From NCBI GenBank assembly GCA_035762175.1, contig DASTPP010000088.1:1-45791 (forward strand): 45,791 nucleotides of DNA. The letters are read 5' to 3'. Position 1 is the stretch's first letter, and every line of letters starts with the position of its first letter. Shown piece after piece: positions 23,838-32,376 of this stretch. This DNA comes from DASTPP01 sp035762175. GTDB lineage: Bacteria > Myxococcota_A > Polyangia > Polyangiales > Polyangiaceae. The notes below the pieces were generated by a model. That model was not told the DNA's origin, made no database searches, and was given only the letters and a program-made list of their open reading frames with translations. Position numbers and translations under genes: made by a program.

Positions 23838-23934
23838 TCACAACAACCTGCTCGACGCCGAGCTCGAAGCCGCGCTTTCGGATGGCGGCGGCGGGTTCGT
23901 GTCCGTGGCGGCGGCACGTGCCGGCGCGAGCTGA
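23779..23934 (+). pseudogene. Possible C-terminal fragment of a lost gene
   Basis: About 51 coding-like residues in frame with, and just upstream of, the 2OG-oxygenase gene: FFGADAGGVHDDEFHNNLLD, then a helix and a stop at 23932. It overlaps the end of the truncated glycosyltransferase on the other strand, so this point looks like a recombination junction between two broken genes. No family recognised. Confidence 0.3.
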
Positions 23935-23937
23935 CGC

Positions 23938-24492
23938 ATGTACGCCGGCCATCTCGACCTGACCGCCGACCTGGTCTGGACGGTCGACGACGCCCTGCCC
24001 GCGTCGGACTGCGACGCATACATCGCCAAGATGCGCGCGGGCACGGCCGAGGTGGCGCCCATCGTCGGGCGCGACGGCCCCGAAATCGATCTCGAGACCG
24101 GCAACAACACCCGCGTCATGTGCGACGACGGGGCCGAGGCCGACGCGCTCCTCGCGCGCGTCGTCGACGCCGTGCCCGAGCACCTCTCGGGGCGGAGGCG
24201 CGTCGGCGCCAACCCCCGGCTGCGCCTTTACCGCTACGAGCCCGGTCAACGCCACGGCGCGCACTGGGACACGGTCGTCGAACTCGACGGCGGCGTGCGC
24301 AGCCTGCTCACGCCGGTCTTCTACCTCAACGAAGACTTCGAAGGCGGCGCGACCGACTTCCCCGAGCTCGGCCGAGTGATCGCACCGAAGCGCGGGCGCG
24401 CGCTACTCTTCCAGCACAGGATCTTGCACGAAGCGACGTCGGTCGTCCGCGGCGAGAAGTTCGTCCTCCGCACCGACGTTCTCTACCGCTGA
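23938..24492 (+). CDS. 2-oxoglutarate/Fe(II)-dependent oxygenase, prolyl-4-hydroxylase type
   Basis: 184 residues. The double-stranded beta-helix core shows the iron triad: HxD in RHGAHWDT and the distal His in FQHRILHEATSV, with the 2OG-binding basic residue in KFVLRTDVLYR. NTRVMCDD and LRLYRYEPGQ are typical of the P4Hc domain. The substrate is unknown; bacterial members hydroxylate proline in peptides or proteins such as EF-Tu. No good ribosome-binding site is seen before ATG 23938, and an in-frame stop lies 6 bp upstream. Confidence 0.85.
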   Translation: MYAGHLDLTADLVWTVDDALPASDCDAYIAKMRAGTAEVAPIVGRDGPEIDLETGNNTRVMCDDGAEADALLARVVDAVPEHLSGRRRVGANPRLRLYRYEPGQRHGAHWDTVVELDGGVRSLLTPVFYLNEDFEGGATDFPELGRVIAPKRGRALLFQHRILHEATSVVRGEKFVLRTDVLYR

Positions 24493-24913
24493 CCCGCCGA
24501 AGCGCTCGGCCCCCCGGCCGCCGGTACCGCCGGTCGTCGGTCGCCTTCGGAGAGGTCGAGCCATCGGGAGGGACGCCTCCGCATGACCCGCCCCCCATGC
24601 GGGCGCCCGGGACTACGTCAAAGACCTCGCCAAACGTTCCCCTAGAGCGGGGCGCGCTTGCGTCTGTGCCTTGCGCCGTTCGCCCGCACCTTCGGGCGAG
24701 GCAGGTAGGCGGCCCGGTGATCGAACCAGTGGCTCGCGTCCTGCTGCCGGACCCGCCGGACGGCCTCGCAGACCGCGTCGTAGACCGCGCGGGTCGTGCG
24801 CGGGTTGAGGCCGCGAACGATCGCCTTGACCTTGCAACGCGGATGCCGGGCCGGAGCCTGGGGAACGGAGCGAAGCCCATGAGGTCGCCCCGGGCGGTCG
24901 AGGGCGCGCCTGC
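24493..24913. other. Stretch holding a possible gene fragment
   Basis: 24493-24641 shows only GC-rich sequence with short self-complementary runs that could end transcription of the oxygenase gene. From about 24845 down to a stop at 24642 on the minus strand there is a coding-like frame of ~64 residues without start: VKAIVRGLNPRTTRAVYDAV, then SHWFDHRAAYLPRPKVR. Its family is not recognised and it is probably debris. Confidence 0.3.
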
Positions 24914-25492
24914 TCAACCCTCGAGGTCGGCCCTCGCCGGCGAGAGCTCGATGAGCTGGCACGTGGGCGGGCGCGTGGCCCTGCGAACGCGCGCGGGCCT
25001 CAGCGTGCTCGAACAGAACGCGCCGCGCAGCCGGGGGGCGACCGCCGCGTCGCCGCCCCCCTCGAGCAGCGAGAGCCGTGCGCCCCCCGCGACGACCGGC
25101 CCCGGTCGGTAGGTGGCCACGGCCACGAAGCGTAGGGTGCGCGTGCAGCCGAGGGTGCCGCGGTGCCCCGAGCACTGGCCCCGCCCCTCGAAGCGGGGGC
25201 GGCGCCGCGACAGCGCGTCGAGCACCGACGACGTCAGGTGGTAGACGCCGTCGTGGCAGAGGCCGTTCGAGCAGGGCAACTCGAAGAGCGCCGGGGCCTG
25301 CTCGAGCGAAACGTGCCGTACGTAGCCGCGGCTGCCGGCCCAGCCGCCGGGCCACGCTTCGCGAAACACGAACCGGAGGCTGAGCAAGTCGGGCACCTTC
25401 GCGAGCAGGGGCCCCGCCCCCGCTTCGCGCTCGGCCCGGGTCGAAACGGCGCCGTCGGGGGCGACGGGCCGCGGGGCGTTCTCTGGTTGCAT
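24914..25492 (-). CDS. Four-cysteine protein, paralogue A (unknown family)
   Basis: 192 residues from ATG 25492. The core (residues ~30-135) reads KVPDLLSLRFVF, GYVRHVSLEQAPALFELPCS, then C...G, RFEGRGQCSGH, and LGCTRTLRFVAVATY. Four cysteines (ELPCS, GLCHDG, QCSGH, GCTR) are shared in position with the protein at 44627-45040, so they probably bind zinc or form disulfides. The C-terminal 55 residues (after TYRPGP) are not shared. No export signal. The function is unknown; presence of two copies in a stress island suggests a stress-linked role. Confidence 0.75.
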   Translation of the reverse strand: MQPENAPRPVAPDGAVSTRAEREAGAGPLLAKVPDLLSLRFVFREAWPGGWAGSRGYVRHVSLEQAPALFELPCSNGLCHDGVYHLTSSVLDALSRRRPRFEGRGQCSGHRGTLGCTRTLRFVAVATYRPGPVVAGGARLSLLEGGGDAAVAPRLRGAFCSSTLRPARVRRATRPPTCQLIELSPARADLEG

Positions 25493-26228
25493 GGCGTTCG
25501 GTCTCCCGCGTCAGGGACGCAGGCCCGCCGCAACCCGCGCCTCGTGGCGAAAAGGAATCGCGTTCGCTTCGCTGCTCTCGATGACGCGACGAACGTAACC
25601 ACCCCCCGAACGTCGCGCTCGCCTTTTCTTTCTTCTTAACGCGATTCGCTCGCCTTTCGCATTCTCAGCGGGAGGGCACACCCCAGCACGAGCTGCGCGC
25701 CCGACCTCGCCCCGCCGCGCCCCGGGGCGAGGGCACCGGCGCCTCTCGCATGGGGGGGGGTCGAGGCGCAAGGCGTCCGTGCGCCGTCGCATCGCATTGC
25801 GGAATCGGGCGCCCGCCGCCGGGCCATGAGCTCGCCCTCGGGCCCCGGCAGGCGCGCCGTGCAAAGGGTCGGCCGCCGCGGCGCGGGTCGAAAAACGGCT
25901 AGCGCGGGCGGACGCTGGCGCTAAGGTGAACCGGCACACAAACCGAAGAGCCTAGCCGCGCCTCTCGTCGCGACGCGAATCGGTCGGCGCGAGGAGGCAG
26001 GCCATCGTGGCTCAGGCGGATCGTTACCAGGCCGCCGGCCCTCGTGGGGCGGCGACTGTGCGGGGCCCCTCGCGAACGCCGCGCGGGCGAGCCGCTCGAG
26101 CGCGCCCCCGACCGGCGTTGCCCCCGGCTCGCCCCCGTCGGGGCCCGGTCGGCCGGGGCGCGCCCGCGGCCATGCTCGGCGCGTCGAGGGCGGCTTGTGT
26201 CGGCACGCGGCCGGGCGAGGCCAGACCC
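25493..26228. other. 735-bp gap with an orphan duplicated leader
   Basis: The left part is the promoter side of the four-cysteine gene (minus strand), including an unusual pyrimidine-rich run near 25620. No gene is evident. The right part contains a leader (about 25933-26020) that matches the leader of the other four-cysteine gene and ends with a strong GAGGAGG and a GTG (26007) that opens a non-coding-looking stretch before the kinase. Confidence 0.5.
25933..26020 (+). repeat. Duplicated leader, copy 1 (partner at 44484-44590)
   Basis: The block CCTAGCCGCGCCTCTCGTC and following bases, up to GAGGAGG and a start codon encoding Met-Ala-Gln-Ala, match 44502-44589 except for a 19-base insertion present only in copy 2. 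Conservation also covers an ACACA-AA-CGA box just upstream. In copy 2 it precedes a four-cysteine gene; here it precedes a histidine kinase, so the original gene seems to have been replaced. Confidence 0.75.
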
Positions 26229-28298
26229 GTGAGCGACGGGCGATCGCGCGACGGGGGCGCGGGCGGGGCGGGCGGCGAGACGGGCGCGCCGCGCGAGGGG
26301 CGGCCCCGCGTACTCTTGGTCGACGACCTCGCGCCGAACCTGGCCGCGCTCGAGGGGCTGCTCGAGCGACTGGCGGCCGAGTCCGACGGCGTGAGGTCGG
26401 GCGAAGAGGCGCTCGCGCGCCTCGAAGGGGCCGAGTACGCGGTCGTCTTGCTCGATGTGCACATGCCGGGCCTCGACGGCTTTCAGACGCTCGAGCGGCT
26501 GCGCCGGCGCGACCGCGTGACCCCGGTGCTCTTCGTCACGGCCGGCGATGCCGACCCGAGGCGGGTGCGGCGGGCGTACGAGCTCGGCGCCGTCGATTTC
26601 CTCGCCAAGCCGCTCGACCCGCACGCCCTGCGGGCCAAGGTGGGCGCCTTCCTCGAGCTCGCGCGCGCCCGCGACGAGGCGCGCGCCCGCGCCAAGATCG
26701 AAGCCGAGCGCGAGCGGCTGGCGCTGAGCGAGGCGCGCTACCGCTCGTTCGTCGAGGCCACCTCGCAGATGGTCTGGGCGACGAACGCCGACGGCGAGGT
26801 CGAGGAGGACTCGCCCTCGTGGCGCGCCTTCACCGGGCAGAGCTACGAGGCGTGGCGCGGCCGCGGCTGGCTCGGCGCGCTGCACCCGGACGACGTCGGG
26901 CGCGCGGCCGAGGCCTGGTCGCGGGCGGTGCGGGCGGTCCAGCCCTACGACGTCGAGTACCGCGTGCGCCGCCATGACGGCGTCTACCGGGTGGCGCGCG
27001 CGCGGGCCGCGCCCGTTCGTGACGCGTCGGGCCGGGTGCGCGAGTGGGTCGGCGTCAACGTCGACGTCACCGAGCAGAAGCGGGCCGAGGCCGAGCGCGA
27101 CGCCCTGCTCGCCCGCGAGCAGAGGGCGCGCGCGGTGGCCGAGGGCGCCAACCGCATGAAGGACGAGTTCCTCGCCACCGTCAGCCACGAGCTGCGCACC
27201 CCCCTCAACGCCATCCTGGGCTGGGCGACGATGCTCGAGGGCGGCGACCTCGACGCGCCGACGCGGGCGCGCGCGGTCGAGACCATCGCGCGCAACGCGC
27301 GGGCGCAGGCGCGGCTCATCGAAGACCTGCTCGACCTGAGCCGAGCCCTGGGGGGCAAGTTCGCCTTGGCGCTCGGCCCGGTCGAGCTGGCGCGCCCGGT
27401 CGAGGCGGCGCTCGACGCCGTGCGGCCCGCGGCTGAGGCGAAGGGCATCCGGCTGTGGCCCTCGCTCGACGCGAGCGCCGCCCTGGCCGGCGACGCCGAG
27501 CGGCTGCAACAGGTCGCGTGGAACTTGCTCTCGAACGCCATCAAGTTCACGCCCCGGGGCGGGGGGGTGTGGGTCGCGCTGCGGCGCGCGCCCTCGTACG
27601 TCGAGCTCGAGGTCGCCGACAGCGGCCAGGGCATCGAGCCCGACTTCTTGCCCCACGTCTTCGAGCCCTTCCGGCAGCAAGACGGCGGCATCACGCGCCG
27701 CGCCGGCGGCCTCGGCCTGGGGCTGTCGATCGTGCGCTCGCTGGTCGAACTGCACGGCGGCACCGTCAGCGTCCGCAGCGACGGGCCGGGCCGGGGCGCG
27801 ACCTTCGCCGTGCGGCTGCCGACGGCGCCCCCCTGCGCTGACCGCGCCGACCCCGAGCCCGGGCCGGCGTCCGAGAGGCCCCCGCGCGCCGCCTTCGAGT
27901 GCCCGCCGGCCCTCGCCGGGTTGCGGGTGCTCGTCGTCGACGACGAGCCCGACGCGCGCGCGCTCGTCGCGTTCGTGCTCGGGCGCTGCCGGGCGCGGGT
28001 CAGCGCGGTCGGCGGGGCCGCCGAGGCGTTCGCCGAGCTCGGGCTGTGCCCCTTCGACGTCCTCGTGTCGGACGTCGGGATGCCGGGCGAAGACGGGCTG
28101 TCGCTCATCGGCCGCGTGCGCCGGCTGCCGCCGGAGGCGGGCGGGCGCATCCCGGCCGTCGCGCTCACGGCCTACGCGCGCGCCGAAGATCGAACGCTGG
28201 CGCTGCGGGCGGGCTTCGACGCTCACCTGGTCAAGCCGATCGACCCGGGCGAGCTGGTGCTCGCCATCGCCGCGCTCGTGGCGAAGGTACGGGGGTAG
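26229..28298 (+). CDS. Hybrid histidine kinase REC-PAS-HisKA-HATPase-REC
   Basis: 689 residues from GTG 26229, chosen because sequence between the upstream GTG 26007 (which has the better ribosome-binding site) and 26229 is low-complexity Arg/Pro. Receiver 1: PRVLLVDDLAPN with phospho-Asp in VVLLDVHMPG and Lys in FLAKPLD. Next come a coiled coil and a PAS domain (YRSFVEATSQMVWATNADGE), then HisKA with the phospho-His in ATVSHELRTPLNAI. The ATPase domain has N-box LLSNAIKF and G-boxes DSGQGIEP and GLGLGLSIV. Receiver 2: LRVLVVDDEPD, DVLVSDVGMPGEDG. No membrane segment: a soluble phosphorelay sensor. Its partner regulator is not evident. Confidence 0.9.
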   Translation: MSDGRSRDGGAGGAGGETGAPREGRPRVLLVDDLAPNLAALEGLLERLAAESDGVRSGEEALARLEGAEYAVVLLDVHMPGLDGFQTLERLRRRDRVTPVLFVTAGDADPRRVRRAYELGAVDFLAKPLDPHALRAKVGAFLELARARDEARARAKIEAERERLALSEARYRSFVEATSQMVWATNADGEVEEDSPSWRAFTGQSYEAWRGRGWLGALHPDDVGRAAEAWSRAVRAVQPYDVEYRVRRHDGVYRVARARAAPVRDASGRVREWVGVNVDVTEQKRAEAERDALLAREQRARAVAEGANRMKDEFLATVSHELRTPLNAILGWATMLEGGDLDAPTRARAVETIARNARAQARLIEDLLDLSRALGGKFALALGPVELARPVEAALDAVRPAAEAKGIRLWPSLDASAALAGDAERLQQVAWNLLSNAIKFTPRGGGVWVALRRAPSYVELEVADSGQGIEPDFLPHVFEPFRQQDGGITRRAGGLGLGLSIVRSLVELHGGTVSVRSDGPGRGATFAVRLPTAPPCADRADPEPGPASERPPRAAFECPPALAGLRVLVVDDEPDARALVAFVLGRCRARVSAVGGAAEAFAELGLCPFDVLVSDVGMPGEDGLSLIGRVRRLPPEAGGRIPAVALTAYARAEDRTLALRAGFDAHLVKPIDPGELVLAIAALVAKVRG

Positions 28299-28361
28299 GC
28301 CGGCGCCGGGGCGCGCGCCACCGGGGACGCGGGCGAGCGAGTTCGGCCCGCAGGTCGGCCT

Positions 28362-28685
28362 CTAGGGCGGCCGGGCCTGGTCGGCCTCGGCCTGGCTCTC
28401 GTTGGCGCAAGCGCGCAAGGCCTCCGTGAGCTCTCGTTCGGCGGCCAAGAGCTCGTCGAAGGCGTGTTCGATGATGTGGCAGACGTTGGTCTTGAGCGCG
28501 TCGGGCAAGGCGCGAACGTCTTGCATCACGCCGTCGAGCTTGGCGCGCGCCCGGACGATCGAGGCCCGGGCCCGGTCGGCCGATTCGGCCAGGCGCCGCG
28601 CCTCGCCGCCCTCGGCGGGCCCGGCCGGCGAAGGCGGCCGGGCCGTGTCGCCCGGGTCGATATGCCGGGAGCGTTCTGAACTCAT
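28362..28685 (-). CDS. Helical protein of unknown family, paralogue A (107 residues)
   Basis: ATG 28685 behind GGAGGAG. The protein is helical and rich in Ala, Arg and Glu: RARASIVRARAKLDGVMQDV followed by LKTNVCHIIEHAFDELLAAE, one conserved Cys. About three quarters of its residues match the protein encoded at 40903-41220. No known domain. It is preceded by leader A (28686-28814), which is conserved at two other places in the window. Cytosolic; a role in stress response is inferred from the regulon-like leader and the neighbours. Confidence 0.75.
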   Translation of the reverse strand: MSSERSRHIDPGDTARPPSPAGPAEGGEARRLAESADRARASIVRARAKLDGVMQDVRALPDALKTNVCHIIEHAFDELLAAERELTEALRACANESQAEADQARPP

Positions 28686-28814
28686 CACTCTCCTCCGTTG
28701 CGGGCCGACGCTTGCAGCGACCCATGCGCCGTGGCGGAGGGAGCGACGTAGGCTTCGGAACTCTGATCGAACAACCTGAGCGTAGCTCGCCGCCGTCGAA
28801 GCGCTCACCTTATC
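28686..28814 (-). promoter_or_regulatory. Conserved ~130-bp leader, copy A
   Basis: Begins with GATAAGGTGAGCGCTTC, has GCTACGCT about 28 bp later, then CAGAGTTCCGA, CCCTCCGCC, GTCGCTGCAAGC, and CGGCCCGCAACGGAGGA, ending at the ATG. Copies B (34261-34390) and C (41221-41350) have the same blocks in the same order at nearly the same spacing. It probably contains promoter, regulator site and 5' UTR. Transcription direction is minus. Confidence 0.75.
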
Positions 28815-28840
28815 TGCGCCCGCCAAGCCGATTTTTCGCG

Positions 28841-29437
28841 CTATTTACGTACTCTCTCGAGCAGAATGGCCCCTGGCGCGGGGCGGTGAGCTCGCGCGGG
28901 CCGGGCCGGCACGTCGCCGAGGGGCGCTTTGCGCGCCACCCACCGCGCGCGGGCGCGGGCGTCGTGCGCGCGCCCGGGGCGGGCCGGCGACCCCGGTAAG
29001 CTCAGCGTCTTCTTTCGGGCCTGGACGGCGCGCCTGGTGCACTCTCGGGCGGGTAGGAGTACGCCCCTGACGAGCTCTCGGCCCCCGCCGTCGAGGCGCC
29101 CGAGGCGGTCGCGGTAGTCGCGGAGCCCGCGGTCTTCGCCCCGCGCGAGGGCGTCGACGGCGCGCTCGCCGCCCAGGGCGCGGGCGCCGCGCTCGAGCCA
29201 GCGGGCGGCGGCGCGAAGCCGCCCCGAGTCGGAGGCGGGCGTGCCGCCCCCGCGCCCGATGGCGACGCGCAGGCACTCGACCCGGTGCGCGTGCGAGCGC
29301 GCGCACGCGTGCAAGGTGGCCCGCGCGCCGGGCGCCTTCGCCCGTCGCAAGGCCCGGTGGCACGTGCCGACGGCGGCGATTTCGGAGCGGAGGAAGGCGT
29401 TGCGCTGGGCAAGGGCGGGCGAGGCGAGGTCGTGCAC
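28841..29437 (-). CDS. DUF2383/PA2169-type four-helix-bundle protein
   Basis: 198 residues from GTG 29437, preceded by CAGGAG. The N-terminal ~140 residues fit the ferritin-like DUF2383 bundle: LAQRNAFLRSEIAAVGTCHR, CARSHAHRVECLRVAI, then RGLRDYRDRLGRLD. Typical members end near residue 150; the remaining ~50 residues (Arg/Pro-rich, ending ILLERVRK) look like read-through past a lost stop. Iron-binding residues of true ferritins are not conserved enough to claim a metal site. A truncated relative is at 40081-40176. Confidence 0.65.
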   Translation of the reverse strand: MHDLASPALAQRNAFLRSEIAAVGTCHRALRRAKAPGARATLHACARSHAHRVECLRVAIGRGGGTPASDSGRLRAAARWLERGARALGGERAVDALARGEDRGLRDYRDRLGRLDGGGRELVRGVLLPARECTRRAVQARKKTLSLPGSPARPGRAHDARARARWVARKAPLGDVPARPARAHRPAPGAILLERVRK

Positions 29438-29767
29438 GATGAGCTCCTGCGGAGCGAGGCTCCGTCACGCGCGAATCGCGGCGGGCCGGGCGCGAGCTCT
29501 GGCGCCCGTCGGTCGGCGCTTCCGTTCGCGACGGGCCGACGAGCGCGGCCGTTGCGGGAGAAGACGCCTTACAAGAAGTGCGCCCGCCCGCGTCGGCGCC
29601 GGCGCGCCGCGGGGGCGGCGGACATTCCGGGCCGGGGCGTCGCCCCGCGGTACGGCGCCCGGTCCGTTTTCGCCACGAACGGGGCCCGCCGTGGCGAGGG
29701 CGCCCCCCCTCGTGCCGCCAAGGCCGAGGTCGGTGCGCGCGGCTTTCAGTGCTACCACGGTTGGGCC
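29438..29767. other. 330-bp divergent gap between DUF2383 and kinase genes
   Basis: Should hold divergent promoters for the DUF2383 gene (minus) and the kinase gene (plus). I see no gene, no copy of the repeated leaders and no clear operator. Confidence 0.4.
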
Positions 29768-30895
29768 ATGGCCCCTGACCGCCCGAAGCCCCACCCCGAG
29801 CGCGGCGATACCGACGCGAGCTTGCGCGTCGAGCGAGAGCAAACGGATGCCGAGCTCGCGAAGCGGACGTCGCGGATCGAGGAAGACGCCGACCACGTGG
29901 TCGAGCTCGCCCGAGCCCGGGCCGATCGGCTGCTCTCGTCGGCCCGCGAGCGGGCCGCCGTCTCGCTGCGGGGGGCCGACCCCGAAACCGTGCGGGGCCT
30001 GGCCGCCGAGCGCTCGTCCGAAGACGCGGCGCTCTCGCAAGAGCGCGCGGCGGCCGACCGGAAGCTCGAGGGCGAGCGCGACCAGCGCCGGCGGGCGCTG
30101 GCGATGCTGCTGCGGCACGAGCGCGAAGAGACCGACGAGCGACTGCTGACCGAGCGGGCGCGCGCCGACGAGGCGGTCGCCTCGCGCGACGACTTTCTGG
30201 GCATGGTCAGCCACGACCTGCGGACGCTGCTCGGCGGGGTCGCGATGAGCGCTGCGTTCTTGATGAGCCTACCCCCGGAGGGCGAGGTCGGACGGCGGGC
30301 GCACCTCGAGGCGCAACGCATCCGCCGCTACGCCGCGCGAATGAACCGGCTCATCGGCGACCTGCTCGACGTGGTGAGCATCGAGTCGGGCAAGCTCAGC
30401 GTCGCGCCCGAGCGCCGCGACGCGACGCGGCTGCTCGACGAAACGATGGAGGCCTTTCAACCCGCGGCGTCGGCGAAGGGCGTCGCGATGAGCGCCGAGG
30501 TGGCCGGCGGGTCGGTCCTGGCGAGCTTCGACCACGAGCGCATCCTGCAGGTGCTCGCGAACCTGGTCAGCAACGCCATCAAGTTCACCGAGCCGGGCGG
30601 CCACGTCGCGCTACGCGTCGGGCCGAGCGGCGCCGACGTGCGGTTCACGGTGACCGACAGCGGCCGCGGCATTTCGGCCGAACCCATCGACGCCATCTTC
30701 GAGCGGTTTTGGCAGGCCGACCGCGCCGACCGCCGCGGCCTTGGGCTCGGGCTGTACATCTCCCGCTGCATCGTCGAGGCCCACGGGGGGAAGATCTGGG
30801 CCGAGAGCGAGGCGGGCAAGGGCAGCGCCTTCCATTTCACGCTACCCGGCCCACCCCGGGCTGAGGCCGACCCGCCGGCGCGTGGTCCGTCGTAA
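29768..30895 (+). CDS. Soluble histidine kinase with N-terminal coiled coil
   Basis: 375 residues from ATG 29768. Residues ~20-135 form a charged coiled coil (VEREQTDAELAKRTSRIEED, later EREETDERLLTERARADEAV) with no PAS or membrane segment. HisKA follows with phospho-His in GMVSHDLRTLLGGV. The ATPase domain has LVSNAIKF, DSGRGISAEP and RRGLGLGLYI. The family, with a repeated R-x-x-T-D-x-x-L coiled coil, is frequent in myxobacteria and related bacteria. Input signal unknown; the coiled coil probably docks on a partner. Confidence 0.88.
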   Translation: MAPDRPKPHPERGDTDASLRVEREQTDAELAKRTSRIEEDADHVVELARARADRLLSSARERAAVSLRGADPETVRGLAAERSSEDAALSQERAAADRKLEGERDQRRRALAMLLRHEREETDERLLTERARADEAVASRDDFLGMVSHDLRTLLGGVAMSAAFLMSLPPEGEVGRRAHLEAQRIRRYAARMNRLIGDLLDVVSIESGKLSVAPERRDATRLLDETMEAFQPAASAKGVAMSAEVAGGSVLASFDHERILQVLANLVSNAIKFTEPGGHVALRVGPSGADVRFTVTDSGRGISAEPIDAIFERFWQADRADRRGLGLGLYISRCIVEAHGGKIWAESEAGKGSAFHFTLPGPPRAEADPPARGPS

Positions 30896-30899
30896 GTGC

Positions 30900-31260
30900 G
30901 CGCCGCAGGGGCCGTCCGAGGCGCTCGGCGTAGGCCTCGGCCGAGCGCGTGGCTCGACGGCCGCGGCGGGCCGCCGGGCCCCTGAGCAGGCGGAGGGCCC
31001 GAGCGCCACCTGGACGTTCTGCCGCCGACGAAAGCCCGCCCGCGCCGCCCCATGCTCCGGTGGTGGTGCCAACCTTCGCCCAGGGTGAGGGAGGCGCGCG
31101 AGCAAGGCGTCGTTGCGCGAGCGATCGGGCGTGTCGTAAGGGCGCGTGCCCCAGACGTGGGCGGGCGAGTTGACGAGCATCGTCGCGCGCAGGCGCGCGA
31201 GCACGAACTGGAGCGGCACCCCGGCCTGCCTCGGCACGCCCCCGAGGAGAACGTGACCGA
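30900..31260 (-). pseudogene. Decayed fatty-acid desaturase copy
   Basis: The minus strand encodes LQFVLA joined directly to RATMLVNSPAHVWGTRPYDT, then PDRSRNDALLARL, and after a frame loss recognisable pieces of the His-box region and tail. The intact gene at 43222-44091 has these two blocks separated by about 125 codons, so there is a large internal deletion plus frameshifts; the start and the first His boxes are gone. A trace of the intact gene's upstream region (AACGTGACCGAYTC) also sits at its 5' side. The rest of 30896-31399 shows no gene. Confidence 0.75.
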
Positions 31261-31399
31261 TTCATGACCGCGTACGAGACCTGGCCTGATCGGAGCTCGC
31301 GCGGCGTTCTTGCCACGTTCGGGCCACCATCGGAGGTCGAGTCGCGCGGACGCACCTGCGTCGCTTCCCTTCGCACCTCTGCTATCCGTGAATACCACC

Positions 31400-31824
31400 A
31401 TGGGCCGCGAGCTGACCTCGATCCGCCAGGCGTTCTCGCACCCGCCTCTGCACGAGCGGCCGTCTCTCGCCGCACGGACGTGGGCCGCCTTCGTGGTGGG
31501 CGCGGCACGCCGGCCGGGCCTGGAGCCCGATAGCATTTCCTGCGCCCCCTTCGGCGGCATCTCGCTCGCCTTCGCGCCTCGTGATGCCGATGCGGGGGCA
31601 CGCCGACCTCGGGCCGTCCTCCATGTCGATGGGGAGGGCGGCTTCTTCGCCATGATCGAGGGCCCATCGAGGGAGGGCGGCGAGAGGCTGTGGCACGTCG
31701 ACAGGACGGCCCTTGGCTTGGGGCAGGCCGTCCGAGAGATTCGCCTCCTGCTCGAAGGGGGCGCCCGCGTTCCGCGAGCGTCGCTCAGCCGGGCCTTGGT
31801 CGGGCCGGCGACGTCTTCCTCGCC
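31400..31824 (+). CDS. Unknown protein, 3' end fused into KaiC debris
   Basis: ATG 31400 opens a coding-like frame: MGRELTSIRQAFSHPPLHER, WAAFVVGAARRPGLEPDSIS, RAVLHVDGEGGFFAMIEG, then LWHVDRTALGLGQAVREIRL. It reads as a ~140-residue domain of a conserved but uncharacterised protein. No stop occurs where the domain ends; the frame runs through the KaiC remnant to 32020, so the original 3' end is lost. I give the end where the KaiC remnant begins. Confidence 0.5.
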
Positions 31825-31827
31825 TGA

Positions 31828-32376
31828 TCGTCGGCGGCGCTTCTGCTCGAGTTCATCCACCGGGGCGCGCTCGCGGGCGACAAGGGCGTCTTCTTCTCGT
31901 TCGAAGAGACCCCCGAGCGGCTCGCCCGCGAGAGGAACTTTCAGCTCGCCAGCGTCGTGCAAAGCTGTCAGGCTGTTGGCTTCTTCTCGACCGACATACC
32001 CGATGGCTCGCGCTACCTGAGCTGCTTCGGCGTCGAAGAGGCCGTGGTCGATGGCGTCTTCTTGCTCACCTCGATGCAAGAGGGGCTCGAGCGCCGGCGC
32101 TACCTCGAGGTCTACAAACTGCGCAACAACGCGCGCCTCAAGGGCCGGCACAGCATGGTCATCGGCAAGGGCGGCGACGCCATCTGCCCCCGTTACGAGG
32201 CCGAGGCCGAGCTCTCGGGGCCGCGGCCCGTCGCATCCGAGCGTGCCCGCCTACGCGTCGGCGCGCGCTTCGACGGCCCCCGCTCGCCGCCCCCGCCCGA
32301 CGGGGCGCTCGCGCCGCCCGCGCGTGCGGGCCTGCGGGCCCGGCGCGCGGGGGCGCGAAGGAGGGCCGAGTGGTGA
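31828..32376 (+). pseudogene. KaiC/RecA-like ATPase remnant without Walker A
   Basis: Right after a TGA, the frame reads LLLEFIHRGALAGDKGVFFS and FEETPERLARERNFQLASVV, the segment following the P-loop in KaiC-like proteins. It then jumps to DGVFLLTSMQEGLERRRYLE and RLKGRHSMVIGKGGDAICPR, the C-terminal end of the domain. Upstream, RLIVGGA in another frame is the sequence that should precede the P-loop, so GxxxxGKT itself has been deleted. The Walker B region is missing too. Its stop overlaps the GTG of the following kinase (GTGA), the remains of a KaiC-kinase operon. Confidence 0.7.

Noticed and set aside
26007..26228. Extending the hybrid kinase to GTG 26007
   Set aside because: The 74 added residues are Arg/Pro/Ala low-complexity, and the start belongs to a duplicated leader that elsewhere serves another gene; kept as an alternative only.
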